Part shown: piece after piece, positions 15,911 through 22,621 of the stretch
Numbering within the stretch: position 1 is the stretch's first letter
Layout: each line of letters begins with the position of its first letter
Assembly (NCBI RefSeq): GCF_022346605.1
Contig: NZ_JAKRNT010000003.1
Location: 283,026-347,025, forward strand
Direction of reading: 5' to 3'
DNA length: 64,000 bases
From: Sporosarcina sp. ACRSL
Lineage (GTDB): Bacteria; Bacillota; Bacilli; Bacillales_A; Planococcaceae
Position numbers and translations under genes: made by a program
Notes under the pieces: model-generated
What the model was told of the DNA's origin: nothing
Database searches by the model: none
What the model saw: the letters and a program-made list of their open reading frames with translations, nothing else

Positions 15911-17149
15911 TCATTCACTGTACGCTAAAGCGTACAGTGAATTCATCAATGCTTGAACACCAACAGCCAACTGTTCCGGGCTTGTATATTCCAAAGGATT
16001 ATGGCTGATTCCCTCCCGGCTTGGTACAAAGATCATCGCTGTTGGGACGACTGGAGCAATAATTTGAGAATCATGGCCCGCGCCGCTATGCATCATTTTG
16101 TAATTCAATCCATTTTCTTTCGTCTGCTTCTCAATCGCTTCTACGATTTGTGGATCCATCGGAATCGGATCCTCATCCATCCACATATCGATCGCCGCTT
16201 CTACACCCGACGTCCCCGCAATCCTCTTGATGATATTCGTAAGCTCTGTCGTAAATTTTACGAGTACCTCTTTTTCTGTATGGCGAACATCCAATGTGAA
16301 TAATGCACTCCCAGCGACAACGTTAACAATGCTCGGCTGAACTTCAATTTTTCCTACAGTCGCAACGAGTGGGTCGCCGTATTCGATTGCCTTATTCGTT
16401 ATATCTTGAATCATATGGCTTGCTGCAACTAGTGCATCCTTACGGTATCCCATCGGCGTAGTGCCTGCATGGTTCGCAACACCTGTTATCTCAATCGTAA
16501 AGCGTCTTTGCCCGACTATGCTATGGACAACGCCAATATCTTTTCCTTCATTCTCCAGAACATTTCCTTGTTCGATATGGATTTCCACAAAACCTTTAAT
16601 ATCATTCCGGAACGGTTTTGATTCATCTCGAAAATTAAACCCGGCATCTCTCATTGCTTGTACAAAAGGAACGCCATCGAAATCCTCAATGTCAAGAACT
16701 TCCTCCTTCTTTGCAATTCCGACAAAGTTTTTCGAACCCCAGAAAGCATAAGGGAAACGGCTTCCTTCCTCCTCGGCAAACGACACAACTTCCAGATTAC
16801 GAAGAGGTTGGCCATATTGTTCCTTTAACAGCCGCAGGGCTAATACACCCGACACAATTCCGAATGCACCGTCCAACTTGCCGCCACTTTTAACCGTATC
16901 CACATGGGAGCCGGTCAAAATGGTTTCATCTTGATAACGGCTTCCTTCCAGACGTCCATATAGATTTCCGATCTCGTCATAACGAGTGGTCAATCCATCT
17001 TCTTGCATTTGTTTTTCTAATGCTTTTTGTGCCTCAATCCACTCTTTTGTATACAGTAACCGCGTAACACCACCTTCGGAATCCTTGCCGAATTCACCAA
17101 GCCAGTCTACGAGGTGAGCAATTTGACGTGTTACGTCATTCACATTCAT
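15911..17149 (-). CDS. allC: Allantoate amidohydrolase (copy 2)
   Basis: A 412-residue M20-type hydrolase nearly collinear with the copy at 7624-8856, sharing WLGEFGKD, TGSHVDTVKSGGKLDGAFG, SFAEEEGSRFPYAFWGSKN and the C-terminal HSGAGHDSQIIAPVVPT. It is expected to hydrolyse allantoate. AAAGGGG lies only 3 nt before ATG 17149, so a GTG two codons on could also start. It is 15 bp downstream of pucH2, forming a compact two-gene operon. All metal-ligand motifs are intact, so it looks functional rather than decaying. Confidence 0.92.
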   Translation of the reverse strand: MNVNDVTRQIAHLVDWLGEFGKDSEGGVTRLLYTKEWIEAQKALEKQMQEDGLTTRYDEIGNLYGRLEGSRYQDETILTGSHVDTVKSGGKLDGAFGIVSGVLALRLLKEQYGQPLRNLEVVSFAEEEGSRFPYAFWGSKNFVGIAKKEEVLDIEDFDGVPFVQAMRDAGFNFRDESKPFRNDIKGFVEIHIEQGNVLENEGKDIGVVHSIVGQRRFTIEITGVANHAGTTPMGYRKDALVAASHMIQDITNKAIEYGDPLVATVGKIEVQPSIVNVVAGSALFTLDVRHTEKEVLVKFTTELTNIIKRIAGTSGVEAAIDMWMDEDPIPMDPQIVEAIEKQTKENGLNYKMMHSGAGHDSQIIAPVVPTAMIFVPSREGISHNPLEYTSPEQLAVGVQALMNSLYALAYSE

Positions 17150-17164
17150 CTGCCCCTTTTGGAG

Positions 17165-18496
17165 TTATTGTTCTATCGGTTGTCCATTTTCGAATACTAC
17201 CCTTCCACCAACAATTGTCGTCTTCACTTTCCCTTTGAATGTCATATCGACGTAAGGCGAATGCTGGTGATGATAAAACAAGTCTTCCTTCTTCAGTTCA
17301 AAGCTTTCATTCAAGTTAACAATTGTCAAATCGGCATCATAATCGACTGCAATCGTCCCTTTTGTTGTCAGTCCGAATATTTTAGCTGGATTTGTCGCAG
17401 TCAATTCAACAATTTTCTCCAACGGGATATTCCGTTTAAAATGGCCTTCCGTCAGAAGAACATTCAACATGGACTGGGCTCCCGAAATCCCTCCCCATCC
17501 TTCAAAAATATTATCTGAAATAACTTTCATCGATGCCGGTGCAGGAGAATGGTCAGAGCCAATCGTGTCGATTTCTCCTTTTGCGACCGCTGTCCATAAG
17601 TCATCCACTTCCTCTTGGTCCCGCAATGGCGGTGCGCATTTTGCAATGACTCCTTGTTCTTCTAAATCTGTTACTGTCAATGACAAATAATGCGGGCATG
17701 TCTCGACCGTAATATCAACGCCTCTTTTTTTCGCATCCGTTATCACGTCCACGACTTTCCGGCTGCTCGCGTGTACGATATGAAGTTTACAGCCCGTCAA
17801 TTCTGCATAGGAGAGCACTCTTCGGACGGCTTCTATCTCTGAAATGATCGGCCGCGAGTCGACATAGTCTCTTGCCGTTACTTTCCCTTGACCGATTCTT
17901 TCTTCCGCAAGCAGTTCACACATTACCGTACTTTCAGCGTGAACGGCTAAGAGAGAACCTAAGGAAGCAATTTCTTTCATTCCTTTATAGATTGATTCGT
18001 CATCAACGTTATTGAAATCATCAATTCCACTTGGAGACATGAATGCCTTGAATCCGATAACGCCATTTTCGTGTAGATCTTTTAAATCATTTAGATTTTC
18101 AGGTACAAGTCCGCCCCAGAAATATGGATTTACAATGGACTTCTCCTCTGCCAATCTACGTTTTGTTTCTAAATTGGCTTTATTAATTGTAGGAGGCGTA
18201 CTATTCAGCGGCATATCAAAAAATGATGTCGCCCCGCCGGCAGCTAAACTTCTGCTACCTGTCTCCAACCCTTCCCACTCTGTTCGACCCGGTTCGTTAA
18301 AATGAACATGCGAGTCGATTACCCCAGGAAAAATATGAAGCCCTTCCGCATTTATTTCTTGAGTTGCCGTTGCCTCTATTGGTTTGCCAACAGAGACGTC
18401 CATTATTTTTCCATTCTTTACAGCAATATCTCCTTGAACCGTTGAATCTGCTGTAACAATTATGCCGTTTTTAATGAGTAAATCGTAATGAGCCAC
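17165..18496 (-). CDS. pucH: Allantoinase, PucH type (copy 2)
   Basis: A 443-residue cyclic amidohydrolase, closely similar throughout to the copy at 10319-11650. Metal motifs are intact: DSHVHFNEPGRTEWEG, GVIGFKAFMSPSGID, HIVHASS and SDHSPAPASM. It starts at GTG 18496, 6 nt after GGAGGG. Together with allC2 it forms a second allantoin-to-ureidoglycine module that lacks a transporter. Its promoter must lie in the 228-bp spacer shared with divergent ridA. Confidence 0.92.
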   Translation of the reverse strand: MAHYDLLIKNGIIVTADSTVQGDIAVKNGKIMDVSVGKPIEATATQEINAEGLHIFPGVIDSHVHFNEPGRTEWEGLETGSRSLAAGGATSFFDMPLNSTPPTINKANLETKRRLAEEKSIVNPYFWGGLVPENLNDLKDLHENGVIGFKAFMSPSGIDDFNNVDDESIYKGMKEIASLGSLLAVHAESTVMCELLAEERIGQGKVTARDYVDSRPIISEIEAVRRVLSYAELTGCKLHIVHASSRKVVDVITDAKKRGVDITVETCPHYLSLTVTDLEEQGVIAKCAPPLRDQEEVDDLWTAVAKGEIDTIGSDHSPAPASMKVISDNIFEGWGGISGAQSMLNVLLTEGHFKRNIPLEKIVELTATNPAKIFGLTTKGTIAVDYDADLTIVNLNESFELKKEDLFYHHQHSPYVDMTFKGKVKTTIVGGRVVFENGQPIEQ

Positions 18497-18665
18497 AATG
18501 ATCCCTCCAATATTCTATATCCACTACTCCGTTGCGTAACGCGAGCAGAAAATGCCTAACTACTTTTTAGTATGTACATTATCTTGTTCTATATCCGAAT
18601 AGCTCAAATGCAAACATACAATTTAACAAATACATCCATATATATGATAAAAATACTCAATTTCT

Positions 18666-18678
18666 ATACAATTTGTAT
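18666..18678. promoter_or_regulatory. Palindrome in the pucH2/ridA divergent spacer
   Basis: ATACAATTTGTAT, a perfect 13-bp palindrome; a related half (ATACAATTT) lies at about 18617. It is about 47 bp upstream of ridA. The factor is unknown, and it differs from the GTTACT-type site. Confidence 0.4.
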
Positions 18679-18724
18679 GTTGTGAGCTATGATGAAATAT
18701 CAGTACATAAAGGAGGAATAATCA

Positions 18725-19108
18725 ATGGCAAGAAAAGCATACGAAGTAAAAGGTGCAACAGCATCAGGCCCATATTCGGCTGCGGTAGACGCTGGCGAGT
18801 TAGTTTATTTCTCAGGACAAACCGCAATGAACGCCGTTTCTGCTGAAAATGTGACAGGTGACATCGGCGCACAAACGGAGCTTTGCTTTGAATCTTTATT
18901 CGAGGCACTCGAAGCAGCAGATCTCACACCTGATGATGTTGTCAAAGTAAATGTATATCTAACCGATATGAATAATTTTTCCGCCATGAACGAGGTCTAT
19001 GCAACAAAGTTCGCCAAACCTTATCCTGCGAGGACATGTGTAGCCGTATTGGCTCTGCCGCTTGGAGCAGAAGTGGAAATCGAAATGATTGCAAAACGTC
19101 CAAACTAA
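18725..19108 (+). CDS. ridA: RidA-family enamine/imine deaminase
   Basis: A 127-residue member of the YjgF/YER057c/UK114 family. It has ASGPYSAAVDAGELVYFSGQ near the start, KVNVYLTDMNNF in the middle and PARTCVAVLALPLGAEVEIE with the key Arg near residue 103. These trimeric enzymes hydrolyse reactive enamines and imines. AAAGGAGG precedes the ATG. It is divergent from pucH2 and ends at a strong terminator. Its position beside an allantoin pathway that makes the unstable amine ureidoglycine suggests a supporting role, but housekeeping detoxification is equally possible. Confidence 0.88.
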   Translation: MARKAYEVKGATASGPYSAAVDAGELVYFSGQTAMNAVSAENVTGDIGAQTELCFESLFEALEAADLTPDDVVKVNVYLTDMNNFSAMNEVYATKFAKPYPARTCVAVLALPLGAEVEIEMIAKRPN

Positions 19109-19135
19109 GGTGAACCACGCCTTACGAATACGATA

Positions 19136-19183
19136 AAAGGTGTCCGGAAAGTGAGTAACAACCACTTTCCGAGACACCTTTTT
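19136..19183. terminator. Strong bidirectional terminator
   Basis: AAAAGGTGTC-CGGAAAGTG pairs with CACTTTCCGAGACACCTTTTT over a 9-nt loop. It lies between convergent ridA and the GGDEF gene. Confidence 0.9.
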
Positions 19184-19190
19184 ACTTTAA

Positions 19191-20465
19191 TCATTCACTG
19201 AAAAACTCATAATGATTTCGTTTTTCTTTTGCCTTATAGAGCGCTTGATCCGCATTCTGAATTAACGTTGATGCGTCAATTCCGTCAGTAGGATAGATAG
19301 CGACTCCGATGCTAGATGTTGCACGGATGACATTGTCTTTGACCATATAAGGGTCACCAAAATTGGCAAGCATCCTTTTGATAGTCATCTCTGCTTTTTC
19401 TTTTTTGATGTCTTTTACTAAAACGAGAAACTCGTCCCCACCGACTCGGCCAACTACATCGCCATTACGAACATTTCCCTTCAATCTCTTCGCGAACTGA
19501 ATGAGCAGTTCGTCTCCGACACCATGGCCAAGCGAGTCATTAACGTCCTTGAACTTGTCCAAATCGATATACATAACAGCAAGCATCTCATCCGACTCCT
19601 GCGCTTGCTCAATTGCTCGATCCAATGTTTCTAAAAAAGAATTTCGATTGGCAACGCCCGTCATCGGATCATTCGTCGCCATGTAGGTCAGCTGCTCTTC
19701 ATAATATTTCCGAACAGTTATGTCTCGAAGAATTGCTTGGATGACCGTTTCCCCTTCATGTCGAACTGGAATCGCAATGATTTCCACCCATATTGTTGTT
19801 CCATCAAAGCGCACAAGTTTCTCAACCATTGGCTCTGACTTCAACTCGTGAAAAACTGCCTTTACGTCTTTTTTATCATCGTCTTTCGGTTCGATGAAAT
19901 CAATAAGGGACTTTCCGATAATTTGTTGGAGGGATTCGGCACCCAAAAGTTTAATGGCTGCTGGATTGGCAAAGGATAACTTATCATCACTTTGAACGAC
20001 AATTGCGTCCGGAGAATACTCCACTAACGTTCGGTAACAATTTTCCGCAATTCCAAGTCTATGTTTAATGTCCTTTTCTTCCGTAATATCCTTATACATG
20101 GCTACTGCTAAAATATCGTTTCTATTAATTGCACGGTAAGACGCTAAGACATCTTTTACTGTGCCATCTTTATGTTTTCTTTTCGTTTCGAAATTCGCAA
20201 TGTTTTTTCCGCTTCTCAATACATCAAGTTGCTGTTGATGTTTTTCAACCGTGATATCTTCGGTGAAAAAAGGAGGTCTTGGATAATCTTCAATCTCCTC
20301 CAACCGCCAACCTAACATTTCAGTTAACGCTGGATTCGCTTGAATGACTGCACCATTATTGCGCATAATGAAAATAGCATCATTTGTGTTTTCCCATATC
20401 AATTTGTACTCATCCAACGTCGGTTGCAGTTCTCCATCTCCTCGTCCATTCGTAGACTTCGTCAA
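19191..20465 (-). CDS. PAS-PAS-GGDEF diguanylate cyclase
   Basis: A 424-residue soluble protein. PAS 1 (about residues 15-130) has the NTNDAIFIMRNNG opening and PAC-like MYKDITEEK; PAS 2 (about 135-255) has YSPDAIVVQSDDKLSFANPA. The GGDEF domain (about 260-424) has DPMTGVANR, YIDLDKFKDVNDSLGHGVGD and an intact VGGDEF near residue 341, so it should make c-di-GMP. No transmembrane or EAL domain is seen. TTG 20465 was chosen because GGAGAGG precedes it. The promoter has an MhqR-like operator, which would place c-di-GMP synthesis under quinone-stress control. It is divergent from a ring-cleaving dioxygenase. Confidence 0.9.
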   Translation of the reverse strand: MTKSTNGRGDGELQPTLDEYKLIWENTNDAIFIMRNNGAVIQANPALTEMLGWRLEEIEDYPRPPFFTEDITVEKHQQQLDVLRSGKNIANFETKRKHKDGTVKDVLASYRAINRNDILAVAMYKDITEEKDIKHRLGIAENCYRTLVEYSPDAIVVQSDDKLSFANPAAIKLLGAESLQQIIGKSLIDFIEPKDDDKKDVKAVFHELKSEPMVEKLVRFDGTTIWVEIIAIPVRHEGETVIQAILRDITVRKYYEEQLTYMATNDPMTGVANRNSFLETLDRAIEQAQESDEMLAVMYIDLDKFKDVNDSLGHGVGDELLIQFAKRLKGNVRNGDVVGRVGGDEFLVLVKDIKKEKAEMTIKRMLANFGDPYMVKDNVIRATSSIGVAIYPTDGIDASTLIQNADQALYKAKEKRNHYEFFSE

Positions 20466-20505
20466 TTCCCACCTCTCCTTAATAGAAAAATATGATGTTA
20501 ATAAC

Positions 20506-20551
20506 ATCTTTAATTCAAGGCAAATTTAACTGTTTGCCTGCTGATTGTCAA
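20506..20551 (-). promoter_or_regulatory. GGDEF promoter with MhqR-like operator
   Basis: On the minus strand TTGACA (20546-20551), a 17-bp spacer, TAAATT (20523-20528), one base, then the box (plus strand ATCTTTAATTCAAGGC, 20506-20521). The geometry is the same as at the MarR and dioxygenase promoters. Confidence 0.75.
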
Positions 20552-20591
20552 GCTTTTGGAAAACAATTCTACTTAAATGAAGACGAAACGG

Positions 20592-20637
20592 TTGACGCAA
20601 TAAATTATGCGTGTTATTATTGTCTCGAATTAAAGAT
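20592..20637 (+). promoter_or_regulatory. Promoter of the second dioxygenase with MhqR-like operator
   Basis: TTGACG (20592-20597), 17 bp, TATTAT (20615-20620), one base, then GTCTCGAATTAAAGAT (20622-20637). Confidence 0.78.
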
Positions 20638-20684
20638 AACTTAATTCAAACTATATGGAAACAAACAAAAAATTTTGACTATAC

Positions 20685-20700
20685 ATCTTGAAACCGAGAT
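20685..20700. promoter_or_regulatory. Second MhqR-like box before the dioxygenase
   Basis: ATCTTGAAACCGAGAT, 20 bp upstream of the GTG start, inside the leader. Its 5-bp outer arms match the consensus. It could add repression or a roadblock. Confidence 0.6.
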
Positions 20701-20720
20701 AACGAAAGGAGACGAACAAA

Positions 20721-21704
20721 GTGAACGAATTAAAAGGGATCCACCACGTCACAGCGATTACAAGTAGTGCGGAAAAGATCTATGACTTCTTCACGTATAC
20801 ATTAGGTTTACGCTTAGTGAAGAAAACAGTGAACCAAGACGACATTCAAACGTACCATCTGTTTTTCGCTGATGATGCGGGCAACCCAGGTACGGATATG
20901 ACATTTTTTGATTTCCCTGGAATTCAAAAAGGAGTGCACGGGACAAACGAGATTTCTAAAACCTCTTTCCGTGTGCCAAGTGATGCGGCGCTGGAGTATT
21001 GGGTAAAACGTTTTGATAAATTCAACGTGAAACATAAAGGCGTCCAAGAGCAATTCGGTAAAAAGATTTTACCGTTTGCCGACTTTGACGACCAACAGTA
21101 TCAACTTATTTCCGATGAGTTGAATAAAGGCGTTGAATCAGGGACTCCTTGGCAAAAAGGACCGATTCCTTTGGAGTTTGCCATTACAGGACTCGGCCCG
21201 ATCCATATTCGCACTTCCTTCTTCGATCATGTGAAGGATATTTTAGAAAGCATCTTTATGATGAGGGAAGTTGCACAAGAAGAATCATTTCATTTATTTG
21301 AAATGGGCGAAGGCGGCAACGGTGCTCAAGCAGTTGTTGAATATAACACCGTTCTTCCGCAAGCACGTCAAGGCTTCGGCACAGTCCATCATACAGCTTT
21401 CCGTGTTGAAGATCGTGCAGAAATTGATGCATGGCAAAAACGTTTGCAAGGCTTCCGTTTGCCAAACTCAGGCTTTGTAGAACGTTATTACTTCGGCTCT
21501 TTGTATACTAGAATCGCACCATCCATTCTATTTGAATTGGCTACGGACGGCCCTGGATTCATGGGAGACGAACCGTATGAAACTCTTGGTGAAAAATTGT
21601 CGTTGCCACCGTACTTTGAAGGCAAACGTGATACAATCGAAGGGCTCGTACGACCAATCGACACAGTTCGAAGCAATAAAAACTTTGAAAAAGAATACTT
21701 GTAA
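20721..21704 (+). CDS. Ring-cleaving (VOC-fold) dioxygenase, second copy
   Basis: A 327-residue two-module glyoxalase-fold protein starting at GTG 20721 behind AAAGGAG. Metal ligands are visible in GIHHVTAI near residue 8, FGTVHHTAFRV near 217 and SILFELATDGPGF near 272. It is related to MhqO/MhqE-type hydroquinone dioxygenases and to the protein encoded at 1832, but diverged enough to suggest a different substrate. It is followed after 17 bp by an FMN reductase gene, an arrangement like the mhq operons of Bacillus, where a dioxygenase is paired with an oxidoreductase. Its promoter has two MhqR-like boxes. Confidence 0.87.
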   Translation: MNELKGIHHVTAITSSAEKIYDFFTYTLGLRLVKKTVNQDDIQTYHLFFADDAGNPGTDMTFFDFPGIQKGVHGTNEISKTSFRVPSDAALEYWVKRFDKFNVKHKGVQEQFGKKILPFADFDDQQYQLISDELNKGVESGTPWQKGPIPLEFAITGLGPIHIRTSFFDHVKDILESIFMMREVAQEESFHLFEMGEGGNGAQAVVEYNTVLPQARQGFGTVHHTAFRVEDRAEIDAWQKRLQGFRLPNSGFVERYYFGSLYTRIAPSILFELATDGPGFMGDEPYETLGEKLSLPPYFEGKRDTIEGLVRPIDTVRSNKNFEKEYL

Positions 21705-21721
21705 GGAAGGGAATTTTGAAA

Positions 21722-22315
21722 ATGGGACTATTCGACAAATTATTTGGATCTAAACAACAGGAGGAAAAACCAATGACAAAACTAAACATCGGTATTATTT
21801 TAGGATCAACTCGTGATGGACGTGTGAGCCCACAAGTTGGTGCTTGGGTAAAAGAATTGGCAGACAAACGCGGAGACGCTAACTATACAGTGATCGACAT
21901 TGCAGATTACAAATTGCCATTGCTAGGCGAGCCAGGAAGCGACGCTTCAGGGGCAGCAGCATGGTCTGAAATCATTGGCAAACAAGACGGTTTCGTATTC
22001 ATCGTTCAAGAATACAACCACTCCATTACGGGAGCTCTTAAAAACGCTCTAGACTTCCTACGTGAAGAATGGAACAACAAAGCAGCAGGTATCGTATCAT
22101 ACGGTTCAGTAGGCGGCGCTCGTGCAGCAGAACATCTACGCGGTATCCTAGGTGAACTATCTGTAGCGGACGTTCGTGTACACCCTGCTCTATCCCTATT
22201 CACTGACTTTGAAAACGGTACAGATTTCAAACCAGCTGAAGTTCAAGCTAATTCTGTAAACCAAATGCTTGACCAAGTGATCCCTTGGGCAACAGCTTTG
22301 AAAACAATTCGATAA
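21722..22315 (+). CDS. NAD(P)H-dependent FMN reductase
   Basis: A flavodoxin-fold protein of 197 residues from ATG 21722, or 180 from ATG 21773. The FMN phosphate loop is GIILGSTRDGRVSPQVG; the isoalloxazine loop PEYNHSIT appears here as QEYNHSITGALKNALDFL, and YGSVGGARAAEHLR follows. It likely reduces quinones, azo compounds or flavins. The internal ATG has a perfect AGGAGG at 8 nt, while the first start (GGAAGGG, 10 nt) adds the lysine-rich MGLFDKLFGSKQQEEKP; both may be used. It forms an operon with the upstream dioxygenase and ends at a terminator. Confidence 0.87.
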   Translation: MGLFDKLFGSKQQEEKPMTKLNIGIILGSTRDGRVSPQVGAWVKELADKRGDANYTVIDIADYKLPLLGEPGSDASGAAAWSEIIGKQDGFVFIVQEYNHSITGALKNALDFLREEWNNKAAGIVSYGSVGGARAAEHLRGILGELSVADVRVHPALSLFTDFENGTDFKPAEVQANSVNQMLDQVIPWATALKTIR

Positions 22316-22322
22316 TCAATTT

Positions 22323-22370
22323 GAGTAATCATTCCTTGCTGGACAGCAAGTAGAATGGTTACTCTTTTTT
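22323..22370 (+). terminator. Rho-independent terminator
   Basis: GAGTAATCATTC-CTTGCTG pairs with CAAGTAGAATGGTTACTC, followed by TTTTTT. It ends the dioxygenase-reductase operon. The 250 bp that follow, up to helD, hold only A/T-rich sequence and a possible TATAAT near 22525. Confidence 0.82.
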
Positions 22371-22621
22371 ATTTTCTACTACACTTACAACGTATCCCTC
22401 CCCTTTTTCCGCATAAAAAAACCCGCCCCCCAAATAGGAACGAGTTTGCGCTTCAAATTATAGAATTTCAGTTCGCCCATTGAACAAAACGAGATCTTAT
22501 GGTAAGTTTATAAGGATAGACTCTGTATAATTAAATGAATATATTATCCCTATTTTAATTATACAACACAATCTATTCGTCAGTCAACCCTTTTACTCAT
22601 TTTTTTTAAGGAGTGTGTTCT

